Assembly (NCBI GenBank): GCA_020853845.1
Contig: JADYYD010000137.1
Span: 1 to 37,571 of the forward strand
Length of the DNA: 37,571 bases
Reading direction: 5' to 3'
Source of the DNA: Candidatus Melainabacteria bacterium
GTDB taxonomy: Bacteria > Cyanobacteriota > Vampirovibrionia > Obscuribacterales > Obscuribacteraceae
Of this stretch, positions 16,991 to 25,911 are shown in pieces (within the stretch, counting starts at the first letter, position 1; each line of letters opens with the position of its first letter). The translations under genes and the position numbers were made by a program. The notes beneath the pieces are model-generated. The model made no database searches. It was given only the letters and a program-made list of their open reading frames with translations, and was not told the origin of the DNA.

Positions 16991-17506
16991 ATGTCTAATG
17001 GCTGCTTTGTGCGCAGATTCGTCAATTTGCTCAAAGAAGAGGAAATGTTCTTCTACCGTGAAGTCGGAGTGTATGGCACTCGAAATTCCGTCGATTTTGC
17101 ATTGAACGAACTGATCAAAAAAGAACAGGTTGTTCGAATAGTTCGCGGAGTTTTTATGAAAGGAGATAATGCCACACCTCGTCCTCCAATCATCGATGTA
17201 GTAATGGCTAAAGCGAGATCAAATGGATGGAATGTTCACCTGGATGATCTAAATGCATCCAAGCTTATCCACAATTCGAAAGCGTACATAAATGCTCAGC
17301 AGGAAATCACCATTTTTATAACAGGCAACTCGACGTCATTTAAGTATGAGAACACGACGATAACCGTCACAGCATTGAGTCCTCGCAAACTTCAGCAGAT
17401 GAAAGAAAAAGGCTTAATCAAAGAAGCCGTCTACTATTTAGCCAGCAGGTCAGGGTCTTCAGCGAGCACGCGCTCTGCGAACTTCTTCAATCGGCTGAAA
17501 GAATAA
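16991..17506 (+). CDS. Orphan AbiEi-like (type IV) antitoxin / DUF6088-like protein
   Basis: A 171-residue protein. Residues 1-55 look like the winged-helix domain of AbiEi-type antitoxins: a start helix, then NSVDFALNELIKKEQVVRIVRGVFMK (family pattern S.V..AL..L...G.I.R..RGVY). The rest (ITIFITGNSTSFKYENTTITVTALSPRKLQ) resembles the C-terminal part of that family. AbiEi represses its own operon and counters an AbiEii nucleotidyltransferase toxin, but no toxin gene lies next to it. AAGGAGG precedes the ATG. Base composition is lower in GC (about 40-45% by eye) than its neighbours. The last 24 codons overlap the end of the convergent kinase gene, so the C-terminus (SRSGSSASTRSANFFNRLKE) is antisense to kinase codons and may replace a lost original end. 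Confidence 0.65.
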   Translation: MSNGCFVRRFVNLLKEEEMFFYREVGVYGTRNSVDFALNELIKKEQVVRIVRGVFMKGDNATPRPPIIDVVMAKARSNGWNVHLDDLNASKLIHNSKAYINAQQEITIFITGNSTSFKYENTTITVTALSPRKLQQMKEKGLIKEAVYYLASRSGSSASTRSANFFNRLKE

Positions 17507-19551
17507 TTCAAAGATTCAATGGTTTCTTTTGCTTCAATCCAATTTGTTTTGCGAGCAAATACGGATAATTTGTCGGAAAGTGTGACCATCTCTTGTGCAC
17601 CGACTGCTTGTGATGAACCGCGCAGTTGATGGGAGAGCGAGGCAAGCGCCGTAGCATCCCGCGACTCCCGCGCTTCTTTCAATCCATCTAACAATGTTTC
17701 GGCAGCCGAAAGATAGACTTTTACGATGTCGTGCGCCACATCAATACCGCAACTCTTTTTCAATTGTTCGAAATCCACAGGATCGCGCAACGGCGTTGCG
17801 GCAACAACTGATGCATCCGGTTTCAAAATAGTCTGAGTTGTGCGCGTCGATTTTTCTGCAATCTCGCCTTTGAGAAAACGGTCTATTACTTCCATTAGCT
17901 TATTGGGCGCTACCGGTTTGATAAGCACCTCATCCATGCCTGACTCAAGGCATTTGGCCCGACCTTCAGCATCAGCACTGCCTGTGAGCGCGATGATAGG
18001 GATGTGTTGGTCGGACTTCTTTTCCAAATTTCTTATGGAGCGCGTTGCCTGAAAACCATCCATGTCTGGCATCTGGCAATCCATAAGAACCAGGGCATAA
18101 TTGCCGCTGCTCACTTCCTGGACAGCCTCCTCGCCGCTGGAAACAGCTCGCGCCATCAGTCCGAGACTCTTCAGTTGTAACAGTGCGACCTTTTGATTGA
18201 CCGGGCTGTCGTCCGCCACCAGAATTACTTTATCGGCGTGTGCAAGTTTGGGAATTTGCATGGTAAGCCGTCTGTCCAGTTTAGGCGAGAGGGTTTTGAC
18301 AAGAATATGTTCGAGCGTGTTGTATAGACTCCAGTACTTAACTGGTTTCGCCAACAAAGCCGAGAACCCTTCTGCCACCATATGCGACTCTACGTCTTCG
18401 TTATAGTTGGACGTAAGCAAAAGCATGCGGATTTTCGCAGACAAAAGATTGCGATGCTCAGCTTCAACGAAAAGCCTGTGCGCATCGACTGAGTCACCAT
18501 CAATAATGACGGCGCCGGCTTTCTTCTGCTGTTCGATCGTTTGCAGGACATTGAGCGCCGACTCTATTGAATCGGTGTTGATGACGCGCATTCCCCATGA
18601 AGCCGTGTAGCTGTCGAGCACGGCCGATATTTGAGGAAATGCCGAAATAATGAGGCAGACTCTTCCCGACAATTCTCTTGTTGCCGTTCCGTTCAGACCG
18701 CCTCCCACCGATTTGAGAGGAATGTCGAACCAAAAATCCGCACCCTCACCCGTTTTGCTTTGCACTGAGAGTTTTCCGCCCATGAGGTGCACAAGACCTC
18801 GGGATATCGTCAGTCCGAGACCGGTGCCGCCGAATTCGCGTTTTACCGAAAGGCTCGCCTGTGTAAATGGCTCGAACAGTCTTTCAAGATAGGCGCTTTC
18901 GATGCCTATACCCGTGTCTTTGACGGAAAAGCGCACCGTCAAATCATCATTGCCTCTTGAATCAAGAAGGTCGGCGCGCATCAGTACGCTGCCTTCCTGA
19001 GTGAATTTGACCGCATTGCCGGCGAGATTGAGCAGCACCTGCCTGATTGAGCCGGGGTCGCCTTTCAGAACGGCAGGCAGCTTCGGAGAGATGTAGGAAA
19101 CAAGTTCTATGCCTTTGCGTCGCGCCTGATCGGCAAGCAGATCAGCAATCGCCTCGACGCTCGCCACAAGCTCGAAGTCGATAATCTCAAGTTCCGCTTT
19201 GCCGGATTCGATACGGGAAAAATCGAGAAAGTCGTTGATAAGCTCGAGCAAGGAGCGCGCTGATTCGTTTATGACCAGAGCCTGATCTCGCTGCTCTCCG
19301 TTCAAAGACGTTTTCAAAAGCAAGTCGCACATGCCTAGAATGCCGTTTAACGGCGTTCTCAACTCATGGGTAAGCTTGGCGATGAACTGCGTTTTGTCAG
19401 TGCCGGACGAACCGGCAGCCGCAGAAGACGACGCCTCTTTTTCGAACTTCTTGGATTTCAGCTTCTCTATAGCCAGCTCAGTTTCCAGCGCCTTGATTCG
19501 CTGCTTTAGATCATAAAATTGATCATTGAATTCGCTTTCTGAATTGACCAT
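17434..19551 (-). CDS. Cytosolic hybrid histidine kinase (HisKA-HATPase-REC-REC-HPt)
   Basis: 705 residues with no membrane segment or sensor domain. An N-terminal coiled coil (about 8-40) leads into HisKA with phosphorylated His62 (THELRTPLNG). HATPase_c follows at about 165-290 (NLAGNAVKFT, DTGIGI, FGGTGLGLTISRGLVHLMGG). A first receiver-like domain at about 300-420 lacks the N-terminal acidic pair (CLIISAF) but keeps an Asp at the acceptor strand (VIIDGD). A second, complete receiver is at about 440-560 (LVADDSP, LVLMDCQMPDMDGFQA, LTGSAD, LIKPV). The C-terminal HPt domain carries the His of LSHQLRGSSQAVGA. The gene starts 12 nt after the stop of the GGDEF/HD-GYP gene, so the two are one operon, and the GAF-bearing partner may supply the signal or be the target. 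Confidence 0.93.
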   Translation of the reverse strand: MVNSESEFNDQFYDLKQRIKALETELAIEKLKSKKFEKEASSSAAAGSSGTDKTQFIAKLTHELRTPLNGILGMCDLLLKTSLNGEQRDQALVINESARSLLELINDFLDFSRIESGKAELEIIDFELVASVEAIADLLADQARRKGIELVSYISPKLPAVLKGDPGSIRQVLLNLAGNAVKFTQEGSVLMRADLLDSRGNDDLTVRFSVKDTGIGIESAYLERLFEPFTQASLSVKREFGGTGLGLTISRGLVHLMGGKLSVQSKTGEGADFWFDIPLKSVGGGLNGTATRELSGRVCLIISAFPQISAVLDSYTASWGMRVINTDSIESALNVLQTIEQQKKAGAVIIDGDSVDAHRLFVEAEHRNLLSAKIRMLLLTSNYNEDVESHMVAEGFSALLAKPVKYWSLYNTLEHILVKTLSPKLDRRLTMQIPKLAHADKVILVADDSPVNQKVALLQLKSLGLMARAVSSGEEAVQEVSSGNYALVLMDCQMPDMDGFQATRSIRNLEKKSDQHIPIIALTGSADAEGRAKCLESGMDEVLIKPVAPNKLMEVIDRFLKGEIAEKSTRTTQTILKPDASVVAATPLRDPVDFEQLKKSCGIDVAHDIVKVYLSAAETLLDGLKEARESRDATALASLSHQLRGSSQAVGAQEMVTLSDKLSVFARKTNWIEAKETIESLNYSFSRLKKFAERVLAEDPDLLAK

Positions 19552-19563
19552 GGCATGGATGCC

Positions 19564-22404
19564 TTAATCATGCGGGAGGGTTTTGTCGGGTCCTCGTTCC
19601 GGTTTTTCATTCTCTCTCAAACTGTTCAAAACCGCTATGAAGATGTCCACCAGAAACGGATCGAATTGGCTGCCCGCGCCTTCGCGCAACGCCTGAATCG
19701 CTCTTTCCGTGGACATCGCCGGTCTATATGGGCGATCTGAAATCATGGCGTGGTAACTTTCGACAATGCAGATTATCCGCGCCGCCAGAGGAATTTCTTC
19801 TCCGCTCATGCCGTTCGGATAGCCGGTTCCATCCCAACGCTCATGATGGTGCTCGAGAATTTCGCAGACATCGCGCAATGCTCTGATCGGGCGCAAAAGC
19901 TGCGCGCCGAGGACGGGATGCTGTTTGATGATGTCCTTTTCTTCTTTCGTAAACACTCCGTCTTTTTGCATCAGCTCTTGCGGAATGGAGAGCGTTCCGA
20001 CATCATGCAGAAGTCCGGCAACACGAATCTGCTCGACTTGACCCTGCGAAAGACCCATGACTTTGGCGAGCAGTTCTGAAAGACGCGCCGTTTCCAAATG
20101 GTGCACTTTGTTGTATTCGGACTTCGAGTAAAGCGTTGATGCCAGTGCTTTTACCATCTCTACGACTTCGGGCACCAGCTCTTCTTTGTCTTCGACGCCT
20201 GGCGGCACCGGTGGTGCCTGGAAATTGGTCGGCTTGTATTCGACCGGCTTGGAATCCAGCTTTGCTTGCTCCGCTTGCTCGATGGCCACGAGATTGTCGT
20301 GGTTCAAATCTTGCGCCGTATGCACCTGGTTTCTTCCCAAACGCTTGGACAGATATAGAGCCTTGTCCGCTAAGTCCAGCAAGGACTGCTGGCTCTGCGC
20401 GTCTTCAGGAAATGATGCGACACCCATCGACGCCGTAACTCTAATTTCGATTTCATCGTGCTGAATCACCTCAGCCAGAAGACTGCGCCGGATACGTTCC
20501 GCCACAACCACTGCACCTTCGGAGTTGACCTCGGGAAGCACAAGGAGAAACTCTTCTCCGCCATAGCGGACCGGGATGTCGACGTCCCGGCAGTCGTTTT
20601 TGATAATGCTGGCCACCGAGCGCAGAACAGCGTCGCCGGCAGGGTGCCCGTGATTGTCATTGATAGATTTAAAGTGATCGACGTCAATCATCACGACCGC
20701 GACATTGCGCTGATAACGCTCAGCAACACGCAGTTGTTCTGCCAGTTTTTCCTGTCCGGTTCGGTGATTGTAGAGAGTGGTCAAACCGTCCGTGGTGGCT
20801 TGGCGCTGAACGCGCGCGTAGAGACGCGCGTTCATGACGCCGGAGGCTACCTGGTCGGCGACCGATTTTAAGAACGTCTCGTTATCAGGAACCCAGTGCG
20901 CAACCCGTTCGCAACGGAAGCCGCCCAGAAGACCAAGCAGCTTTTGCTCATAGGTCACCGGTATGAGGAACATCGAAAGGATGGGAACGGCAGCAAGATT
21001 TTGTTCTCGGAAAGGCGTAAATTTGCGATCGGTTTCGGCATCGTTGCAGACGAGCGCTTGCTCGACTTGAAAATGTTTCTTGAAAATATCGAGACACTTC
21101 AAGTCGCCATTTGTGCCGATTACGCTGAAATCAACTTCGGTCGTGTATTCGGCGCGAATCGAATCTTGCGGTTCTTCCTCGCTCGGCAGCACGACAAAAC
21201 AACAATCCAGCTCTCGCCATCCGGCCAGCTCTTCCAGCATGTCGCGCAGGTTTTCATTGATGTTGAACGAGCGCCTGATTGTGTTGCTGATTCTGTGCAG
21301 CAGGTTATCCTGGTTGCGCAAAAGCTCGGAGTCCGACTTCGCCTTTTGATAATTAGCGGCTTTGATTTGCTCTTCAGCTTTGTCTTTGTGCAACTTCTCG
21401 GTGGCTTCTTCCAATCGAGCCGCGTAGTCGTCCAGGAGCTGCAATTGCGATGCCAACTCCTTTTCGATGCGGCGGTGTTTGAGCGCGGATTTGACGCGTG
21501 CCAGCAATTCCGGATCGGCGCAGGTGTCGGCCAGGCAATCGTCGGCGCCTGCTCTGAATCCTTCGATGCGGGAATTGGAATTATTGGGGTCCGGGCTGGG
21601 CATATCAGCCGCGATTAGAATGACAGGAACTTGCTTCCACTGCTCGGATTCTTTTAGAACCGAGCAGAAGGCATAGCCGGATGTGCCTTGAATATCGGCG
21701 TCGAGCAAAACCAGGTCAATGCGATTTTGATGCAACATCTCCATCGCTTTGTCGCTGCTTTCCGCCTCGAGAAGTTGATAGCGATTGCCCAGAACACGCG
21801 AATAGCGGCGGCGGGAAAGACGGTTGGAGTGGGCGATTAAGACGACGTCCTTCTGTGCAAAAGCGTCGCCTTCTTCCTCTTCTTCATCAACGAGCAATTC
21901 CACCGCTTGCGGCAATTTGCTGGTCAAATGTTCGCCCAGGCGCTTCAATGTCGAAACGTCTTGAGCCGTTACTTCTCTTGAAGTGTCGAATGAAATTACC
22001 CGAATCAAACCGCGGTGTTTGCCGGTTCCAAAAACCGGATTTTCCATCATCGGAACGATCACATACGGGTAGCCTTCCGGATCGTCGGCACCGTCTTTGT
22101 TTTTGCTGAAAGCGCGTCCCACCCAGGGCGATTGCGTGTGCGTGACCTTTTGCGCAAGGTGGGTGTTTGCCACCGTCAGTGGTTGCTCGTGCTCGTCCTG
22201 CAATTGCTCTACGAACTGCCGCGCTTCAACGTCGTCGTCGGCGGCGGAAAACGTGTAGACATTGAGCAGATCGTGCTGCCTGCTCAAATCGATAAAGCCG
22301 TAATCGAATCCTAAAATGTGGCAGATATGCCGTTTGACCGCGTCAAAAAATTCCTCTTTGGGAGGAAGTTTCGGTTCTTGTGAGATGCTTTCCGTGCCGG
22401 TCAC
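19564..22404 (-). CDS. GAF-REC-GAF-GGDEF-HD-GYP cyclic-di-GMP enzyme
   Basis: 946 residues from a GTG, the first start after an in-frame stop. In order: a GAF-like domain (about 15-175), a receiver-like domain (about 185-315) with an acceptor Asp in LVLLDADIQG but no N-terminal acidic pair and no KP, a coiled coil (about 315-370), a second GAF (about 380-545), GGDEF (about 550-710) and HD-GYP (about 755-925). The cyclase signature GGEEF (615-619) is intact and is preceded by RDVD, the RxxD inhibitory site, at the usual 5-residue distance. The phosphodiesterase site is also intact: His800-Asp801 (LLHDVG) and HHHERWDGTGYP (852-863). The protein could therefore both make and break cyclic di-GMP. 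A Glu-rich linker (DEEEEEGD) precedes the receiver. It is first in an operon with the hybrid kinase. Confidence 0.93.
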   Translation of the reverse strand: MTGTESISQEPKLPPKEEFFDAVKRHICHILGFDYGFIDLSRQHDLLNVYTFSAADDDVEARQFVEQLQDEHEQPLTVANTHLAQKVTHTQSPWVGRAFSKNKDGADDPEGYPYVIVPMMENPVFGTGKHRGLIRVISFDTSREVTAQDVSTLKRLGEHLTSKLPQAVELLVDEEEEEGDAFAQKDVVLIAHSNRLSRRRYSRVLGNRYQLLEAESSDKAMEMLHQNRIDLVLLDADIQGTSGYAFCSVLKESEQWKQVPVILIAADMPSPDPNNSNSRIEGFRAGADDCLADTCADPELLARVKSALKHRRIEKELASQLQLLDDYAARLEEATEKLHKDKAEEQIKAANYQKAKSDSELLRNQDNLLHRISNTIRRSFNINENLRDMLEELAGWRELDCCFVVLPSEEEPQDSIRAEYTTEVDFSVIGTNGDLKCLDIFKKHFQVEQALVCNDAETDRKFTPFREQNLAAVPILSMFLIPVTYEQKLLGLLGGFRCERVAHWVPDNETFLKSVADQVASGVMNARLYARVQRQATTDGLTTLYNHRTGQEKLAEQLRVAERYQRNVAVVMIDVDHFKSINDNHGHPAGDAVLRSVASIIKNDCRDVDIPVRYGGEEFLLVLPEVNSEGAVVVAERIRRSLLAEVIQHDEIEIRVTASMGVASFPEDAQSQQSLLDLADKALYLSKRLGRNQVHTAQDLNHDNLVAIEQAEQAKLDSKPVEYKPTNFQAPPVPPGVEDKEELVPEVVEMVKALASTLYSKSEYNKVHHLETARLSELLAKVMGLSQGQVEQIRVAGLLHDVGTLSIPQELMQKDGVFTKEEKDIIKQHPVLGAQLLRPIRALRDVCEILEHHHERWDGTGYPNGMSGEEIPLAARIICIVESYHAMISDRPYRPAMSTERAIQALREGAGSQFDPFLVDIFIAVLNSLRENEKPERGPDKTLPHD

Positions 22405-22539
22405 TTTTTACGGATGCGAAGGTTACAAAACGAGTCAGGGCCCACAATCTGAGTCTAACAGATGGAGAGATCTAGGGACACGGGCACAGTCGCCCGTAAC
22501 CTAATCAAGAGTTATATGCCCTGTGTATAGAAGGCTAAG

Positions 22540-24495
22540 CTAATGCTTGCAATTGCTGACCAGTTCAGTGGTGCAAGATGCCATGAAGAATTTGCGCCAC
22601 CACCACTGGAATTGCAGAATGGTCCACAATTCTTTGCGACGGTCGGCCGCGCCTTCGTCATGCTGCTTCAGCAAAGCCCGCACATAGTCCGGTTGGAAGA
22701 TGCCCTGCTGGCGCAAGAAACCTTCATCCAGAAGCTCGTCCACTAGCGGACGAAACTCGCCTTTGATCCACTTGCCGACCGGAATGCCGAAGCCTTTCTT
22801 CGGTCGCTTGAGTATATATTCGGGCAGCAGCGGCGCCACTGTCTTTCTCAGGAGGAGTTTGGTGTTCGTGTGGCTGAGCTTCATCGAAGTGGGCAGGGAA
22901 AGCGCGAATTCGACGAGAGGATACGCCAGGAACGGCAGTCGGACTTCAAGCGAAGCAGCCATCGAGGCTCGGTCTGATTTGACGAGCAGGTCATCAGGTA
23001 GATAAGTGCTCATGTCTAAGCGCATGGCGGTGTCGGCGATGTCTTTGGAGCCCGCTTGAGGCATGAGGACGCGGTTGAATCCGGGCGCATCGAAGAGCTC
23101 TTCTTCGTTCTCGGAGAGGTTGCCTGCGCGCGCCATTGCGTAAATCTCCGGATGGAGCAAACCGGCATGTTCTTTGACCGGTATCGAACCCATCCAGCGC
23201 AGGTGGCGACGCATGGGCGGTTCATCTACGGCGGAAATGAAGCGTTTGACCTTGAAGTCGAAACTGAGATTATTGAGTGAAACCGGCAGCTTTCGCAGTG
23301 CCGGTTCGATCAAGCCGCGGCGCAGTGGGCGTGGAACAGTGCGCCAGAGAGCCGCCATGCGGTGGGCCTGGTAGGTCGGATAGCCTCCGAAAAGTTCGTC
23401 TCCGCCTTCGCCGGCTAGAGCCACAGTGACCTGTTTTTTGGTCATTTTGGAGAGGAAGAACGTGGGCACGATTGAGGCGTCCGCAATCGGCTCGTCGAGG
23501 TAATTCCAGAGTTCGGTCATCGTGTCGAACGCCAGCTCGGGCTCGAAAGTGACGACACTGTGGTCGCTTTCGATGTGTTTCGAAACCGCCAGAGCGTGCT
23601 CGGATTCGTCGAAAGAGCGGTCGGCGAATCCGATTGAAAACGTCTTAATCGGGCGGCCGGCTATCTTTGTGGCGATGGCGGCAATCCCTGATGAATCGAT
23701 GCCGCCGGAAAGGAAGATGCCCAGGGGAACGTCAGAAATCAGTCGCAGCTCGATCGAGCGTCGCAGCAGCTCCATGAGGCGCTCGGAAGCCTCTTTCTCA
23801 TTGAGTTTGCAAGCTTCAGGTTCGGGATTCCAGTAGTTTTTAATCGTTACCTGACCGCCTTCCACGACCATGTAATGCGCGGGCATGAGCTTGTTAATGC
23901 CTTTGAAAATCGAATTCGGGGCGGGGACATATTCAAGGGCCAGATATTTCATAAGCGCTGCAGGATTGAGTTCTCGCTTCACATTGGGATGAACGAGAAG
24001 ACCTTTGAGTTCAGAGCCGAATATCAGTTGCCCGCCAAAAACTCCCCAGTGGAGCGGTTTTTCGCCCATGCGGTCGCGGGCAATGAAGAGCCTCTGCTTG
24101 GCTCTGTCCCAAATGGCGAACGCGAACATGCCCTCCAGGTGCTGCAAACAATCGACACCATATTCTTCATAAAGATGAACGATGGATTCAGTGTCGCTCG
24201 CTGTTTTGAACTTGTGACCCTTGGCCAGTAAGTGTTCGCGGATTTCCTTATAGTTGTAGATTTCGCCGTTGAAAACAATCCAGGCGCTTTCGTCGGAGTT
24301 GGGAATGGGCTGCTGTCCTGTGGAAAGGTCGATTATGCTCAGACGGGTCATGCCAAGTGCAGCCGAATCAATGACGATAGAACCCTCTTCGTCGGGACCT
24401 CTGTGATGAATCGACTGGCACATTCCGCCTATCAGCTCTTTCGAGCCGTCCAGTTTGTCGCCGTTCAGGTTCAAGTAGCCTACGATTCCGCACAC
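22540..24495 (-). CDS. asnB: Asparagine synthase (glutamine-hydrolysing)
   Basis: 651 residues from a GTG start, so that Cys2 (MCGIVGYL) is the N-terminal nucleophile of the class II glutaminase domain. That domain (about 1-210) has RGPDEEG, NGEIYNY and the SDTESIVHLYEEYG motif. The synthetase domain (about 235-640) carries the ATP-binding SGGIDSS (263-269) and LAGEGGDELFGGY. It makes asparagine from aspartate, ATP and glutamine. The length matches the longer AsnB type (about 600-650), some members of which amidate cell-surface glycans instead; the neighbours do not decide. It is flanked by a 135-nt gap to the c-di-GMP gene and a 313-nt divergent gap on the other side. Confidence 0.93.
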   Translation of the reverse strand: MCGIVGYLNLNGDKLDGSKELIGGMCQSIHHRGPDEEGSIVIDSAALGMTRLSIIDLSTGQQPIPNSDESAWIVFNGEIYNYKEIREHLLAKGHKFKTASDTESIVHLYEEYGVDCLQHLEGMFAFAIWDRAKQRLFIARDRMGEKPLHWGVFGGQLIFGSELKGLLVHPNVKRELNPAALMKYLALEYVPAPNSIFKGINKLMPAHYMVVEGGQVTIKNYWNPEPEACKLNEKEASERLMELLRRSIELRLISDVPLGIFLSGGIDSSGIAAIATKIAGRPIKTFSIGFADRSFDESEHALAVSKHIESDHSVVTFEPELAFDTMTELWNYLDEPIADASIVPTFFLSKMTKKQVTVALAGEGGDELFGGYPTYQAHRMAALWRTVPRPLRRGLIEPALRKLPVSLNNLSFDFKVKRFISAVDEPPMRRHLRWMGSIPVKEHAGLLHPEIYAMARAGNLSENEEELFDAPGFNRVLMPQAGSKDIADTAMRLDMSTYLPDDLLVKSDRASMAASLEVRLPFLAYPLVEFALSLPTSMKLSHTNTKLLLRKTVAPLLPEYILKRPKKGFGIPVGKWIKGEFRPLVDELLDEGFLRQQGIFQPDYVRALLKQHDEGAADRRKELWTILQFQWWWRKFFMASCTTELVSNCKH

Positions 24496-24808
24496 GTTTG
24501 TTTCCGCCCGTTGTCTGTATTCGCCTTTTGTGGCTGTTTTGCCACCTGCTAATTGTCGCTTCTGCGAGCGAATCTGGCATTAGACGCCGTTTCAACGAAG
24601 AGCAAACATGATTAAACCTCCGAAATGCCCAGAGGGCGAGCTATGGCGCGTTTATGGGTATATAGGGTAAATATGTAATATCGGTCGTTTAACCGGTTGC
24701 AGATTTAATCTTTGAGCAGCCCGAAATTTTGAACTTTTTTGCCGCTCGCTACGTATTTAAAAATAGTGGCTAGAATAAGACCCCCCTCTCAACGGAGCTA
24801 GTCAGTCC
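24496..24808. other. Divergent intergenic region between asnB and the thioredoxin-like gene
   Basis: 313 nt with no coding-looking ORF. It must hold the promoters of asnB (-) and of the plus-strand gene at 24809. A TAGAAT at 24771-24776 and a TTGAAC at 24729-24734 are present on the plus strand, but their spacing does not form a standard promoter. An 8-bp palindrome AACCGGTT lies mid-region. GGAG about 11 nt before the ATG at 24809 is a usable Shine-Dalgarno. Confidence 0.5.
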
Positions 24809-25873
24809 ATGAAAAACGTGTTTTTGAGCCTGGCTGCTCTATCTTTGATAACGGTTCAGCAAGTCGGCGCCATTCCTATGGTCAATGGCGACGAAGCTGC
24901 CTCTCGAGTACGCCAGTTGGCTACGGGTATTGAATGGCACACGGATTTATCGCAAGCGCTAAATGAAGGCGCGCGCTCAGGTAAGCCCGTGGTCTGGATT
25001 CACATGCTGGGAAAAATAGACGGCGCCACTTGAAGTGCCGGCAATTCGCTGAGAGCCGTGTCGCTCTCGCAGGAACCAGCTTTCTCCTATTTGAAAGACA
25101 ATTTTGTTGTCGGCTACAAAGACATTACCGGTCTGCCTTATGCAGGTGTGTCCGGGGTTCACATGCCTACAGGCAATGCCGTCAACACGACTAACGGAGC
25201 AGGACCTCACAATCTGCAGACATTCGTACTGGCGCCGGACGGCACGGTCATGACCTGCCTGCCCGGTTACTGGAACCCTCAAGATCTGGTTTCCGAGCTG
25301 AAATTGGGTCAGGATCTGTACAGAGTTTGGACGGACAGGTATTTGTCTCGCTCGGACAAAGATGCGCGTTTCCGCGCCATGCAGCATCAGCACCTGCAAT
25401 CACACTCTTTGCAGATGGTGCGCAGAAGCAAGATGCAGGGTTTCGATCAAAAGTACGAAGCGAAAAACCGCCTGCAAACTTCGGATTGCATTCTCGATTC
25501 GCGGCTTGCCAGCGCCGTGCTGCAAAAGGGGTCCAAACCGCCGGCCGGAGCGTTCAAAACCACGGATCAAATCATGCACGATCGCATGATGGCGCGGCCG
25601 TTTGTTCGCTACGACCAATTCGACATCGTTGCCTTCACTGACTATGGTAGACCGTTCTACAACAAGAATGAGGATCAAAGGACGGCCACAGGTGAGGTCA
25701 ATAAAGAACTCGCCAAGGCTCAACCCCTCATGGGCAATGTCAATGAAATGCCGGGTGCGGCCAAGCGCGCGCGCAGACAGCAACGACAGATGGCCAGGGG
25801 CAGACTGATGAATCGCGCCGGCGGCTATTTGGCTCGCCGCGGTATTCAGACATTCGTTCGCGCCATGCGGTAG
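24809..25873 (+). CDS. Exported thioredoxin-like protein with in-frame TGA (candidate selenoprotein)
   Basis: One frame of 354 codons broken only by TGA at 25031-25033 (codon 75). Residues 1-21 are a signal peptide (FLSLAALSLITVQQVGA). Before the TGA comes WHTDLSQALNEGARSGKPVVWIHM, the start of a thioredoxin-like domain. After it, the same frame gives SAGNSLRAVSLS, then NFVVGYKDITG, and TFVLAPDGTVMTCLPGYWNP with the cis-Pro region. The TGA falls just after the first core strand, where such domains carry the redox Cys, so selenocysteine fits. A SECIS-like hairpin lies downstream. The C-terminal 100 residues are basic (RRQQRQMARGRLM). Read conventionally, the locus would be a 74-residue fragment plus an ORF starting at GTG 25058. 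A recent nonsense mutation or sequencing error is the alternative. Selenocysteine insertion is inference. Confidence 0.6.
25045..25075 (+). promoter_or_regulatory. SECIS-like stem-loop after the in-frame TGA
   Basis: TTC-g-CTG-AGAGC (25045-25056) pairs with GCTCT-cg-CAG-GAA (25063-25075): 11 bp with a 1-nt bulge on the 5' side and a 2-nt bulge on the 3' side. The apical loop CGUGUC is 6 nt, has G within its first two bases and contains GU. The stem starts 11 nt and the loop 23 nt after the TGA. Bacterial SECIS elements sit inside the coding region directly after the UGA with an apical loop about 16-37 nt away and a G near the loop start, so geometry and loop content fit. Binding by SelB is not shown. 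Confidence 0.5.
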
Positions 25874-25911
25874 TCGAGCGTTTTGCCTCTCATTTGTTAG
25901 ACTATTTAGTT

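Noticed and set aside
20896-21618. 240-codon plus-strand ORF
   Set aside because: It is antisense to the GAF/REC part of the c-di-GMP gene and has no recognisable features.
24809-25033. TGA reassigned to Trp or Gly in this genome
   Set aside because: Several intact genes here (rseP, fmdB, gatA) end in TGA at the expected family length, so TGA is a stop in general.
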